Notes: generated from the sequence alone by a model not told the origin. A DNA stretch of 64,000 bases from Zasmidium citrigriseum (GCA_002786025.1 NHNW01000010.1:558001-622000); one strand, 5' to 3'; positions 31,456 through 43,307 are shown, counted from the first letter of the stretch. Translations and numbers: made by a program.

Positions 31456-34400
31456 TCACGACCAGTTCGCGGGCAACGTTGGAGGAGCTGGAGTTCCAGT
31501 CAACTCACGCGTGGTAGTCGGCTCGTTGGGACACCAAGTGTAGCTCCCACAAACAGTCACAGGCCAGACATCAGCGCCTGCACTTGGACCGCAATAGCAA
31601 GATATCGAAGAGGCCGTCGCTTCTCCTTCCGCTCTAGCAGTGATAGTAGCACTGCCAATGTCTCCAATGGCTTCCGTCACTACATATTGGCCGACAACGA
31701 TCTTGGTGCACTCAGGCAGGCCAGATGAAGTAGGTGGTCCACAGGTGGCCGGCGCGCTCTCGGTGAGGTTGGAAGCAAATGTCGGCATCGGCTCGAGAGA
31801 GATTTGAGCTGATGCTGCGCAGGCCGGGAACGATGTCGAGACCTCTGAAGTCGTAGACCCTGTCAACTCGCAGCCTGAATAGACTGTAGAGGCAGTCTCT
31901 GTGCATGTTGTCGAGGGGATGATGGTCGATCCAGCAATAACGGTAGAGCCGATGGCGAAGCAGCTTGCGGTCTTGTCCGTCACTGTCGTTTTGCTGAAGC
32001 AGTCCGTGCTGAATACAGACGTCTTGCTTCCAGTCACATCGCATCCAGACACTTTGCTGGTTCTCGTGGAACGACAGTAGGTCGACGTCGAGTTGGCGGC
32101 CGTGGCCACCGAGCAGATCTCGCAGATATAAGTTGCCGTGCTCTCTTTGCAGGACGTCGTAAAGATTGACGTAGTTGTAGGAGTTACATGGCAGCCTGAT
32201 GCCTTCTTCGTGATCTTGGTTGGGCACTGTGTACGGGTCGTGCTAGCACCGGTGATGACCTGGCACATTTCGCTGATATGGTTCACTGTCGTTGTCTTGC
32301 ACTCCTTGCTCGTGACCGTCTTCGTACTCGCTGGGCTCAGAGTACATCCAGATCGTACCTTGCTACCGGTGGAGGTACAAGTCTGAGACGAGTGGCCGTC
32401 CGTAGCTGTGGTGAGGTCGCAGTATATTGTCTTGTCCGTCGCGGTGGATGTCGACGTGCAATCCTCATCCTCTTCTTCCTCCTCCGGTAGATCATCGCAG
32501 TTCTCCATTCCAGGGTCGCAGACCTTGCCGTCACCGTTCAAAGTGGAGCCACCAGGTGGGTCACAAAACTCGCAGTCAGTACTGCCTCCACCGCCACCGC
32601 CCTTCTTCTTGCAGCAAGGCAAATTCAAGAGTCGACAGAAAGTCTTTGTGATGATGTTGCACTTGAGCTTCGGGATGCGGATCATCTTGACGAACCATCC
32701 TGCTATACCTTCGCACGAGATCCAGCCGCAGATACCCTTGCAGCCTAAGATGGCACATGGGTCCGGAGGTGGTGGAAACGTGATATCCCCTGGTTTGATA
32801 TTGATAGGAGGTGGTGGACCTGGAGGGTCAGGAGCATCAAACCAGATGGGAAATATCGGGACGGGGTGGTCATCGTCGTCATCCTTCTGAGAATGAGTTA
32901 GCCAACGTGTGACTCGATCGACTGGTAGCAACTTGCCTTGCCGAACTTGGGCATCTTGCACGTAGTACTGTTCTTCCAGCAGTAGCCCCAGTTCAGTTGG
33001 CATCCATCACCACAGTAGTCGATTCCCTCGCCACACTTGTTGTCTTTGCCGCAGCATTTCTTCTTTGGGCAGAGCTACACGACCGTTAGCCTTGTTCGAG
33101 TACCTAACAAGTGACACGATACTCACGTAGTGGTTGTCTGGCCCGCACTTCCCATCAGGGTCGGTATCAGGCCAATGAGGAGGGCAGGTCGACAATGAAG
33201 CCGGGGCCGTGATATTGATTAAGCCATTGTCACCTCCGAACCAATTTGGCGCTGCAGTGAACACATCCGCCGCCTCGGCCTGCATCGGATAGAAGCACAC
33301 TTGTGATGCTGTGATGGCTGGAAACGAGATCGTAGTCATAGTCCGGAAGTCGATACCATCACAGTGTTGCTTGCATAGTGAGGTGGTGTATGGCGGAGGG
33401 GACACTGTAGTAGGCTCTTTGAGCGTCATGCAGGGTAAGCTGAGGTTACAGGGTGGCTTGCAAGTGATCGTTGGCGAAGGAGATGTCCAAATGTTGGGAT
33501 CAATCCCGCTCATAACGGTAACGCTCTGAAGCGTTGACGAAGGTGGTCCAGTGGTAGATCCGGTTTGGGGCAAGGGGGGCGTAGATGGCGATGTGGTTGT
33601 TGGAACAGGTTGGTTGCTCCGGGTACTCGCAGAGGCATCAGTGTTGATACTCCTCGAAGAAGTCGAAGCTGGTGGTAACGACGATGGCGTTGTGGACGGA
33701 GTAGTGCTCTCAGAGTTGGGAATCGGAGCTTGGCTACTTGTCGGTGATGCATTGCTTGATGATGGCCGGGGTGTCGACGATGATGAGTGAGAGCTCTCCG
33801 ACGAAGGTTGGGTCGACTGTGGTGTTGAGCTAGTGCTTCGTGACCTTGGAGTTGAGCTTTGGCTTTGAGATGGTGACTGGCTTGGGGGCGGTGTCGAGAC
33901 TGAACTTGAGGGGGAGCTAGGCGCCGTGGACGAGCTGATCGAAGTTTGAGGTGTGGTCGAAGCGGATTGAATCGAACTAGACGACAGAGAGCTCGATGCA
34001 GTCGTCGAGGTTGTAGGTACTGTCGAACTCGGGTCCGTCGTTGGTATCGTTGACACGATTGAGCTCGAGCTCGATGGACTCAGACTCGTCGAAGTCAGAC
34101 TTGTCGAGCTCGACGAGGACTGGGTAGTCTGTACTGGTGATGAAGTGCTTGAAGTCTGAGCTGACGATGATGACACCGTACTGACAGTGCTTGAAGTCGG
34201 CAAAGTGCTGCTACTCGTGGTCGTCTGCGATTGAATTGACGACGAAGTCGTTGTTGGGACAACGGTCGATTCGGTCTGCTGAGATATCAACGTGACCGTG
34301 ACTGCAGGAGGACAAGAAGTCGCCGCAAGATTCTTGACGAAGCCAGTCACCGACGGAGGGTCTTCCCCAACCACCAGGACTTTGGCCACAGCCTGGGTTT

Positions 34401-34611
34401 CCTGAACTTCCACTCCGTTCGAGGTCAGGGTGATCGTGTTGTATGAAGTCAGAGTAATGACTTGGCGGCTGAGCGAGGAGCTGCTGGATGTTGCCGGCGG
34501 GGTGGTAGGGGAATCGAAATCCGTCACTGTCACAGTTGCTGGACAGTCCTCTTGTGCCATGACCAATCCCAAAAGGCCCAAGGCTGGGCCCAGCCGTTGC
34601 AGACCACGCAT
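31456..34611 (-). CDS. Mucin-like chitin-binding cell-wall protein with hevein module and four-Cys repeats
   Basis: Three exons (34611-33127, 33074-32937, 32886-31456) encode 1017 residues. Order: signal peptide (1-19, LGPALGLLGLVMAQ); VTVTDFDS and VITLTSYNTITLTS strands; a roughly 240-residue Ser/Thr/Pro tract, probably O-mannosylated; a segment with CKPPCNLSLPC like the carboxy parts of fungal subgroup-C GH18 chitinases; then an eight-Cys type-1 chitin-binding (hevein) module, CGPDNHY-LCPKKKCCGKDNKCG-DYCGDGC. An Asp/Pro linker follows, then a second Cys-rich block (CAILGCKGICGWISCEGIAGW), an acidic EEEEEDED stretch, four tandem four-Cys repeats of about 50 residues, and a final CYCGPSAGADVWPVTVCG segment. 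No GH18 catalytic motif is present in the gene. Intron 2 has a GCAAGT donor. Likely a surface or extracellular chitin-binding protein; role unknown. Confidence 0.82.
32887..32936 (-). other. GC-AG intron of the chitin-binding protein gene
   Basis: The exon ends GGCAAG and the intron begins GCAAGT, the standard GC-donor context. It contains GGCTAACTC as branch site and ends TTCTCAG. It is 50 nt and phase 0. Splicing joins the hevein-domain exon in frame to the KDDDDD linker. Confidence 0.8.
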
Positions 34612-35756
34612 GGTGGCCGGTCGTATGTAGTCGCGTGTATGTGGGTTGGATACAATCGGTATGAATGATGTTGTCGATGTTGTTGTCTAAGATAGGTTGT
34701 GTCAATGCCAGAGGTAGCTGCGAGTTGGATGTCTCGATTGGATTCCCTTCTATAGCCGTGGATGGTCGTGATACCATGTGATGGGTGATGTTAGCTGCTG
34801 AACACGCCGCTCATCCAGCTATGGAGAACCACGCAATAGCCTTGATGAAATACTTCGTAGAACCGGTGCCGGCAGTGCTATCGTGTAAGTCTCCTGTATA
34901 AGTAAATGCCTATAAGTGCCTGCCGACAGTTAAGTCCGCATCGAATTGGCAAGATGCTGTCAGCCGGATCGTTGGTATGTCTGTAGATGGAAGGGATGAA
35001 GAGGAAACTTCTTGTCTGTGGGGACCAGATTAAACCGCCGACGGAAGCGCCTCATATGTGCCGGAAGGTATGCGCATCTGACATCTACTCTTGCTCGTGA
35101 CGTTGCACGGACTGACCGACTAGTCATCACGAAGATAGAGCAAACAAGGGTTGCCCCTCGGGCCGACGAGCAGACTCTTCTGCGAGACGGCGTGAACATA
35201 TCTCGAATATCGACAGAGCTGCCGAGGAAGAGTGTCCTCTCTTGAGAAAATGCCTCCAGTCCATGCCGACCACAGGCTTACCGACAGCCTAAAGACTGCT
35301 TTGTATTATGGAGACCCCGCATTGAGGCCCTCTTCCACGCAAGGAAAGCATCGAGCAATGTGGTCAATCTGGGCGGCCTCACGGCGATTTCGTCCTGGCG
35401 GATGGAGCATCTCCTTCAGAAGCCATTGGTCCTGAAAATAGTAGAGCACATTGGTCAGGGCATGCTTGTCGCCGTCGTCTTGAAGATATGCAATGGTTGA
35501 TGGATGGAAGAAGTCTAGCAGAATCAGGAGTTGCAGTCAATGTTTGGCGCTAGCCATTTCAAGACCCTCGACGTCATCGATGTTCTCTCAAGTGAATCAA
35601 CCTCCATCATAAACTCGTAGGCTATCTTGATGTACTCTTGGGTATCAAAAGCTGTCGTCGACTCCAAGACCCGAAGATCGAACAAGAAATATTCCAAGTC
35701 GGCAAAACCAGTCAACGCCAGCAATGACCTGAACACCACTGCCCACAGCACTCAAA
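34612..35756. other. 1.1-kb intergenic region
   Basis: Holds the promoter of the wall-protein gene at the left. A 75-codon minus frame (35524-35751) and other short frames are not supported by any homology I recognise. Confidence 0.45.
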
Positions 35757-36320
35757 GTGCAATACACCTCCAAAATGATCCTCGAATACCTCTTCTTCTG
35801 GAACTTCAAAACGCCCGAATCGAACAAATGGCGACCCGAACCAGGCCGCAATCCAACAAAATACATCGACAATCTTCCAACTCCACTCAAACGAATGGAT
35901 CTACAAGCAACCGTCGTTGATGTTGCACCTTTCGTTGCAGGAGCTGGAGGCCTGGCTCACGTCTCTCAGATCCACGAGTTCGGATTCACAGCACGAGCGA
36001 GCATCTTTCACAACGTCAAGACGATGACAGCCATGCATCGGACGGTTGTCTATCTAACGCCACTGGTTCTGGCGTGTCAAGCTGCCGGCGTGCAGTATAG
36101 GAATTTGATTCCACGCTGGGCGCACGAGCGAGAACTTCGAAGGGACGAAGAGATAGTGCGACAGCATATCGATGTTGGCATGGCGATTGGAAGCGTGAGC
36201 TGGATCACAAGGATGTTTTTCAAAGTTGGCGCACGGTACTGGTTTCCAATCGAGATCGTTGCAGGCGGAGCTTTGGCAGATCTTCTGCAGCGTGAATACA
36301 TAAAAGCACATGCAATGTGA
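35757..36320 (+). CDS. Hypothetical small membrane protein
   Basis: Not recognised. Single open frame of 187 residues; an in-frame Met seven codons in (before ILEYLFFW) could be the start. Three moderately hydrophobic stretches are visible (about residues 51-70, 95-112 and 141-155: VAPFVAGAGGLAHVS, VVYLTPLVLACQAAG, VGMAIGSVSWITRMFF), separated by a basic/acidic helix RWAHERELRRDEE. There is no signal peptide and no Cys pairing. It converges with the SLC35F6-type gene, with only 41 bases between stops. Composition is protein-like and the frame is the longest of the six here, but no family supports it. Confidence 0.55.
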   Translation: MQYTSKMILEYLFFWNFKTPESNKWRPEPGRNPTKYIDNLPTPLKRMDLQATVVDVAPFVAGAGGLAHVSQIHEFGFTARASIFHNVKTMTAMHRTVVYLTPLVLACQAAGVQYRNLIPRWAHERELRRDEEIVRQHIDVGMAIGSVSWITRMFFKVGARYWFPIEIVAGGALADLLQREYIKAHAM

Positions 36321-36361
36321 GAGACATAAATTGGAATTCGTTATATACATACGTAGATGGG

Positions 36362-37791
36362 CTATCGTTCCTCCTCGCCGATCTCGATAGCTTGTCGCTT
36401 GCGTCGACGGAGGAAAGCAACAGTCGGTGGGTTGATGACTTCGTTGAAGACCGCAGTGCCGTAGACAAGTAGGGCAAATCCGACGACTTGTAACCACTTG
36501 AAGGTCTCCCATCCAAGACCCAGACTTACAATCCAGATGAAGAGCGTTCGGCAAGTGTCGATGGTGCTTCGGGCGGTTGCAGAGATGGATCTCGTAACGC
36601 TGAGGCCAAAGAAGTTGAAGCCACTGCAGATGTTTTAATATGTGGAGTTTCTTTGACTGATCATGGTCTACTCACCCAATGGATATCATAATCAGCAAAG
36701 ACGTGATGCCGATAGAGGGATAGTGGAACATCTCATAGAAGCCTTCACGAGCGTCGAAATAGCCGCCTCGTCCTGCTTCCGTCTGGCCGACAGTCGCATG
36801 CAGGATACCCATGGCAATAAGTGTAACGATGAATCCGAACACACCTTCCCAGCCCACGACTTGGATCGGATCCATGGAGTATCGCTCCATGATACTCTCT
36901 TCGAGCACGAATTGAGTAGCAGTGAAGATCTGTGCAGCGGCGATGAGGAAGAAGCCGAGCACCGTTTCGGCTGCTGTGTGAACCTCAAGTTTCGACAGTT
37001 CATCGTGAGCGAGGGCGGTCAGTCTTCTGAAGAGGTCTGTCTTATCGTCCGGCTGAGTGTTGCCTGGAAGATCAGGCTTGTTCTTCTCCAGAGCTCCAGC
37101 AAGACCAACAATTGCCACACCAAGCACCACAATGAAAAGACTCGCCCACTTCCAGCCACCAAGATGTCTTCTGAGGAACAGGACACTGAATAGACCTACG
37201 AAGAGCACAAGAGCTCCTCGGGTCATTTGGTAGATAGAAGCCGCAACGAAGAGCAACCCCACGTTCATCAATGTTGTGCCGCAGATATCGCAGATAGCCG
37301 GACTGGCCAACATGAGAATCTTTGTTCCTGTGAGCGGCTGTCGTTGCGCAGCTGCCTCATCCGCATCGACGAACGGCTTTGCGGTGATGTTTGTTGGATC
37401 TAGTGTCTGCGACGTTGAGAGGTCGGCCACGCCCTCGTCTTCATCCGTCTCTTCTCTTTGCTCTTCTGATGCAACTGGTTGATATGCGGTATCCTCGAGA
37501 GACACATTCTGCTTTCGCATGCGCTTGTATAGGTAGGAGAAGAGGACGACGAGCCAGCAACCGGACTCGCCAACGAACATCTGGAGCGTTTGGAGGACGG
37601 GTTGTTCGAATCGTTTCGGGTGATCGGTTTCGCAGTCGGCTACACATTGCATGTCCTAACACATATCAGACTCATCCGCTTCCTCGACTGGTCTCTTAGT
37701 GCCATACCTGGTACTTCGTAAGTAGCGTGTTGCATACTCCAGTCAAGAGCATGAAAGCCACCAACACCGGAATCACGGCGCGCGTCGACAT
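36362..37791 (-). CDS. SLC35F6-type drug/metabolite transporter (EamA fold)
   Basis: Ten-helix carrier of the SLC35F group, found on endomembranes; substrate unknown, although nucleotide sugars are typical for SLC35. Three exons (37791-37708, 37655-36676, 36623-36362) encode 441 residues. Family marks: VAFMLLTGVCNTLLTKYQD in the first helix and loop (spliced), then CDICGTTLMNVGLLFVAASIYQMTRGA, LFSVLFLRRHLGGWKWASL, FTATQFVLEESIMERYSMDPIQVVGWEG (split here as AAAQIF and FVLEE), and GGFNFFGLSVTRSISATARSTIDT across the last junction. A cytosolic Ser/Glu/Asp-rich loop (about residues 65-105) separates helices 2 and 3. Both introns are short and canonical. Confidence 0.9.
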
Positions 37792-38180
37792 GATGGCGGG
37801 TCGGTCGAAGCTGTATTGTTAGAGAGGACGTCAAGGATTACGAGGCCATGGGAAAGACGAAGGGAGGAACAGAGGGAGCAGGCAGTTGAGACGATGGCTC
37901 GCGTGACGTGCTCTGGGGCTATCACGAGGGTGTTGGTCAAGATAGCGGCTCCTTCCCGGCTAAATGGGAGGCTGGAGCTCGGGACGTCGGGTTGCAGGAC
38001 AAAGACCACAACAACGACAAGGCCGTCAATAGACTTTTTCACTCACCCTTCTCCATGATATGTACCTTAGCACGCCACCAGACGTACCCTGAAAGAATTC
38101 GAAATGCTCGGCTCTGGTCGAGATGCCCGAACTAGTGACTGAATTGCCCTGCTCTATCCTGCTGACTATCCCTCAACGTC
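37792..38180. promoter_or_regulatory. Upstream region of the SLC35F6-type gene
   Basis: 389 bases between two minus-strand genes. No motif or gene recognised. Confidence 0.4.
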
Positions 38181-40188
38181 TCACGAACCATTCAGAATCT
38201 GTGCACTGATCTTCTCCGCCAGAGCATAGATAGTGCTCTGGGGGTGTCCGGGCGGTAGAATCGCAAAGCTGCTGGCATCAACAACTCGAAGTCCCTTCAC
38301 GCCAAACACCTTGGCATTGTTATCGACCACAGCCATCGGATCCGAGGCCTTGCCCATCTTGCAAGTACAAGCAGCGTGCCACACAGTCATCAATGAGTTT
38401 CTAACGACCTCGAGGATCTGAGAATCCGACTGAGCTTGAGGGCCGGGATAGTACTCGGTGGGATCGGCCAGGACTGGCTGCATGAACTTGGAGGCGAACG
38501 CCTGTCTGACTCGTTTATACGCTGCAATAGCTACCTGCTGGTCGGTAGGGGAGGTGAGCCACGCCGGGTTGATCAAAGGTAGATCACTCGTGTCCGCTGA
38601 GGAAATCGTTACAGTGCCTCTCGACAGAGGAGCGACCAGCGCCATCAGGATCGTTGCATACTGATAGCCGTCCTTTGGTTGCGTCGTAGGCAGCGAAGCA
38701 AAGTCACCGACATAGCCAGGAGCTGAGAGAAACTCGATCTCCGGCCAATCCGGTGCGAATTGGGCTAAGTCACTCTCCGTTGAGGCCGTGAAGAAGCTCC
38801 TAAGTCTTTGCGGGACTTTCTCCCATGCTAAAAAGTCGCAGATTGGATTCGTCAACGGTCCCTTCTTTCCTAATGTGTAGTCGAAGGCGAATTGCGCGAG
38901 GGTGTAAAGCAGATCGTTCGCGAGCTTGGTGAAGGTGTTCAATTTGACCCTGTACGTGGGCCCGAAGAAGATGTGATCCCACATGTTTTGGCCAACACCT
39001 TCGAGGACCTTGACAACGGGAATGTTGAACTGCTGAAGAGTACTCGCAGGACCGATGCCAGAGACCATCAGGAGTTGCGGAGATTGGAAGGCACCGGCGC
39101 TCACGATTACCTCCTTCGTGGCGGAGATTGTGTACGGTACCAGACCAGCAGTGACAACATCTACACCAGTCGCGTTCTTGTTGCTGTCGAAGTTGATCTT
39201 CTTGGCCCTCGTTACAGTGAATACGTGGAGGTTGTCGCGGCTAGACGCAGCGTCCAAGAAGGAAGTCTGAGAGGATTCTCGATGCTGGTTCGAAGGATCA
39301 ATCGTCGAGCTGCAGTACTGGGCTCCAAACAGACTGCCGCTATTGAAGTCTGGGACAGTCTGGATCCCGATCTCATTGAGAGATCCTTCGATCCAACTCG
39401 AGAATGGACCGGCATAGTTGGCGTATGAGACCTGAAGAGGGCCTCCATTGGAATCGAAGGCTGCTGCATTGTACTCCGTCGAGGCATTGGCGGCTCGCAA
39501 AGGCCCGGGAGGGGTGAATTGCACGCTACGCTTGAAATATGGAAGGAAGTTGTCGAACGTGTAGGATTGATCACCGATGGCGTCAGCCCATTGCTGGAGG
39601 GAGCCCTTCGTTGGTCGTTGGTAGATCCTGTTCATCAGACGTGTCAGTCACTGCCACTCGAAGGATCGATTGAATCGCAATGAACGCACATGAAGTTACG
39701 GGCACTGCTACCACCTAAACACTTGCCCCTGGCATAGTGAATCTTTCTGTTGTTGGCTCCAGCCTGGGGCTGCGTGACAAAGTTCCAGTCCACCAAGGGG
39801 TTCGTATCAAGTGGACTCGAGCCGCACCAAAACTACCCATCGTTAGCAGTGGTCTACGATGTTGAGTTGTAGAGCTTACCGAATCTCCAGCTGGTGTCGA
39901 CGAGAGCTCTGGGTTGGTGATCTGATAGTATGATCCTGCCTCTATGACGGCGACCCTCTGCGTCTATACCATTGTCAGTCCTTTGATCTTCGTCTCAGCC
40001 CTCAGAAATCATACGCCATCTGCTGACAGGCGGTCTGCCAGCACAAGACCTGCAGTGCCTCCACCAACAATGACATAATCAAACGTGTTGTCTCTCTTCA
40101 CGTGTCCTTCAGGAGAGACTGGCGATGCCGTTGCCGTTGCGAGCCATAACAAAGAGACAAGAAGCTCTGACCTCCTCAAGAGCACCAT
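38181..40188 (-). CDS. Secreted GMC-family FAD oxidoreductase (aryl-alcohol/choline/glucose oxidase-like)
   Basis: Glucose-methanol-choline family flavoenzyme that oxidises an alcohol and passes electrons to O2 or a quinone. Four exons (40188-40015, 39963-39880, 39832-39690, 39627-38181) give 615 residues. A signal peptide (about 1-20, LVSLLWLATATA) precedes the FAD motif FDYVIVGGGTAGLVLADRLS. Next come VIEAGSYYQITNP, the GMC signature 1 region RGKCLGGSSARNFM (spliced) and signature 2 SAGAFQSPQLLMVSGIGP. The C-terminal catalytic block has VWHAACTCKMG with its His, and GLRVVDASSFAILPPGHPQSTIYALAEK with the second His. Several Cys and N-glycosylation sites fit secretion. All introns are GT-AG with 47-62 nt. 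Substrate unknown; such enzymes serve lignocellulose attack or secondary metabolism. Confidence 0.92.
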
Positions 40189-41361
40189 TTTGATGCGTCA
40201 AAATAAATGAATGATGAAGCAATGAAGTGAAAGGCGAAGAACCGTCGACGATATCTCGATTGTGATATTTCGGGCGATGAAACAGACAACCAAGCCATAC
40301 TTATGTCAGTGAGACGTGAAGACGACTCATGACAACCTTCGCACTGTCCTGCGTGGATGTAAAGTTTGTGCCCGTTTTGCGTCCGTCTCATCTTACCAAC
40401 AGAGTCCATCGAAACAAAACTGGTAAACGAATTCATACGAAGCAAGAGGTATCGGTCCGACAGGTCTCGGCCATCGTCGAATCGGCGAAGGCTTAACTAT
40501 TGCCAATTCGTGAGCTTCGTTCAGCTTCATTTTCTGGGCGTGGAGCTTTCGGCTGTCGAGATCTTGGTAGCGTTTGCGACCACGATAGTATCGTCCGCTA
40601 GTATCGTCTCCGTCAAACGGTCGTTCGGCCAATGTTGAAGATTGCTGCTCCCTGCTTCTCTCTTCGGCGTTAACGATTTGGGGTGAATGCAGGCGTGAAG
40701 AACGCCATGGTGCCTCGGCTTCTGCTAGAGAGTGCCCATCCTCTAAGGGACACCATTTGCCCGAATTGTCCAATCTACTCTACCAGTCTTGTTAAAAGAT
40801 ATAGGGGATGAGGCGAGGCCGGCCTCGTGGAAGTAGCCTCGACTTGGAGTTTTGAGCGCTCACTAGTACGCAGAAAAAGTTGCACTTTCGTCTATGTGTA
40901 TTGGTGGTGTGACCGGTATGCGCTTGGCCGCCTCGGGAATGAAACAAGAGTCGAGCTCCCAATGGCTTGTCTAAAGCCTTAGTAGCCATGAGTTTGACCC
41001 TTTCGAGAGGAGTGAAGCGAAAGTTATGTCTTGCTCTGAGAATGTGGCCTTCGGACAGGGCTCCACAAACCTTCGCATGGCTGTAGTGCATCAGAGGTCA
41101 TGGAGACATTCGGAGGCGTCGAACGATGCGCTCGAGGATGCAGCTCGATCTTTACCAGCTGATGCATGTCCACCAAGTCGCGTAACTTCAATGGCCTCTA
41201 ACAGGGCTGGCTGAGAGCCCTCTGGTAAGACTTCGAGTGTACGCCGTCCCAGGTGGCTGATGGTCACACGGACTGTTCTCATCAAAGATTCCAAGGTACC
41301 TCGTCGTATGTTCGTAGCAACAGCCCACTTTGGCGTCAGCCTTTCGCTTCTCGAGTCCTGA
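40189..41361. other. 1.2-kb intergenic region
   Basis: Promoter of the GMC gene and 3' end of the thioesterase gene. A 126-codon minus frame at 40393-40773 has some protein-like composition but overlapping antisense frames and no family; I do not call it. Confidence 0.4.
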
Positions 41362-41968
41362 TCAGAGCTTAGACTTGAGCGCCGGATCCTGCTCGCTGCC
41401 TTTCAAAAGAGGTTCCAATTGGCGTCGAACATGGGGCGGAATACCCTCCTTCGTGGGCTTGTTGGTCTTGCGTTCGACCCAGATTTGAATGAAGCCGCCG
41501 ACTGCTTTGACTTGTTCTTCGCCTTCTTGGAAGACGCCGACTTCGTACCTTCACACCATGTCAGCCGGGCTCGTGGCGATATATAATTCGTTGGCATACA
41601 TTACGCTGCTCTTACCCAGCTTCACTACCCGGAGTCCAATGTTGAGCATACCAGGATAGTGTGCAGAGCCGAAATAGTCGCAGTACGATGAACCGACAAG
41701 TCCAATGTAAACAGACTCCGACGTACTGTATCCGGTCTTCTGGATCAAGTACGAGTTGATAATGGAGTCTATCAGAACACCATATATCGGATTATTCAAA
41801 TGATGGAACATATCATTGTCGTTCCTATAAACATCACCATCAGTCCTAGGATCTCACAGTTTCGGGAATATCTGCTCACCAACGAGACCTATAGTCTTCA
41901 TGGTAGACATAGTCGCTTCGAGTGCGTTTCTTCTTCGCCGCCAGATCAAGTCCCAAAGCGCCCGCCAT
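41362..41968 (-). CDS. Hotdog-fold acyl-CoA thioesterase-like protein (4HBT family)
   Basis: Probable acyl-CoA thioesterase of the 4-hydroxybenzoyl-CoA type. Three exons (41968-41880, 41824-41600, 41548-41362) encode 166 residues, a normal single-hotdog length. The frame reads an N-terminal helix, then YRSRWNDNDMFHHLNN across the first junction: the DxDxxxHxNN pattern, with Asp and His at the family's active site. This is followed by PIYGVLIDSIINSYLI (the long hotdog helix), LNIGLRVVKLGKSSVMYEVGVF across the second junction, and KAVGGFIQIWVER. Splice choices are fixed by these motifs. It is divergent from the GST gene, with a 433-bp shared upstream region. Confidence 0.87.
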
Positions 41969-42401
41969 CTTGATGACCAAAAGAGTGATACGATGTCGAA
42001 GGAGATGATGTTGATGCAACAAGGATGCTGCCGTGTCTTCCTCGTGGAGGCCGAGGTTGATCCTGCCGTCCAAGCTCCAGCCGAGAAACGTCACTTCTTC
42101 ACCCTTCATGTCCTCCACCACGAAAGAAATGTCTGGCCATGCATGAATCAGCCCTTCGGAAGACTGTCATATCATTTCATGGATCTGTATCAGTTGGTGA
42201 AGCACAACTGCTCACAAATTCACCTGTTCGTTGAGTACAACATCCGATACCGAAGACCCGCTCTCCATCCGGCCGTATAAACAGTCTATTAGCGGCATCC
42301 TGAGCTGTGCCCGCATATCTTGCTGTATAAAACAAGTAAGAACTTGCCGTTATTCCTACGACACCTTTCCACCATCTCTATCCATTCTCATCCCATTCAA
42401 C
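41969..42401. promoter_or_regulatory. Shared upstream region of thioesterase and GST genes
   Basis: 433 bases between divergent starts. The last 60 bases before the GST ATG are pyrimidine-rich leader. No operator recognised. Confidence 0.4.
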
Positions 42402-43307
42402 ATGATCATCCTCCACCACCTCGGCGTCTCGCAATCCGAACGCATAACCTTCCTCCTCGAAGAACTCGGCCTCGAATACAAACTCGTCAAACACACCCGA
42501 GCACCGGCCCTAGCCCCCGACTCCCTCAAGAACGTCCCCGGTAACACCACGGGCAAGAGTCCTTTCATCGAAGACACCGATGCCGGGATAACTCTATCCG
42601 AAAGCGGCGCCATTACAGATTACATTATCTGGAAGTATGGAAATGGACGGCTGGCTCTGAGGCCGGATCATAAGGACTTTGCCCAGTATTTATACTGGAA
42701 GGAGTACTCGAATGCGACGTTGCAGCCGGCGAGTAAGTCAGCATGTCTAGGCAGTCGAGGGTCAAGGCTAACTTGAGATGCAGTGTTGACGAGCATGTTC
42801 ATCGAAGGCGCACAACTTGCCTCAGACAACAGTAAGTCTAAAGGGCGGAAGGCAGATCGTTGCATGTCTGAGACATATACTGACCTTCTGCCCTTTCATT
42901 TGGATAGTGATGCTTGGCTTCGCCACTCAGAGACTCCACGCTTCTCTTAAGGTTATGGACGATCGATTGAGAGACAACAAATGGCTCGCGGGTGACGAGT
43001 TCACGGCAGCTGATATCATGAGCGTGTACCCGGTCACTACGCAAAGGTATTTTGGTCCTCAGGTTAGCTTAAAGGAGTATGCGAACATCGTGCGCTGGTT
43101 GAAGGATTGCACCGATCGTCCTGCTTATCAGAGGTCGATGGAGAAGGGAGACCCGGAGATGGTACGTTGCCAGTGATCGTTGTCCTTAATCATTGTGTTC
43201 GAGAGTTACTGACATTGAGATAGAAACCTTTGATCAGCGCTGAAGCGCCCGAGACGAGCTTGTTGGCAGCCGGAGGGGTCGAAAGCGACATCTGGAAGAA
43301 AAAGTGA
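42402..43307 (+). CDS. Glutathione S-transferase
   Basis: Soluble GST conjugating glutathione to electrophiles. Four exons (42402-42732, 42784-42831, 42908-43161, 43224-43307) encode 238 residues. The thioredoxin-like N-domain starts MIILHHLGVSQSERITFLLEELGLEYKL, with Ser in the catalytic region, followed by GKSPFIEDTDAGITLSESGAI (the cis-Pro and glutathione gamma-Glu-binding ES motif). The all-helical C-domain has DRLRDNKWLAGDEFTAADIMSVYPV, the N-capping box of GSTs. The last exon adds a short tail with little resemblance to known GSTs. Introns are 51, 76 and 62 nt. The neighbouring divergent thioesterase suggests joint handling of acyl or xenobiotic conjugates, but this is speculative. Confidence 0.92.

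Noticed and set aside
40393..40773. 126-codon minus-strand frame upstream of the GMC gene
   Set aside because: Somewhat protein-like but no known motif and an equal antisense frame; transcripts would be needed.
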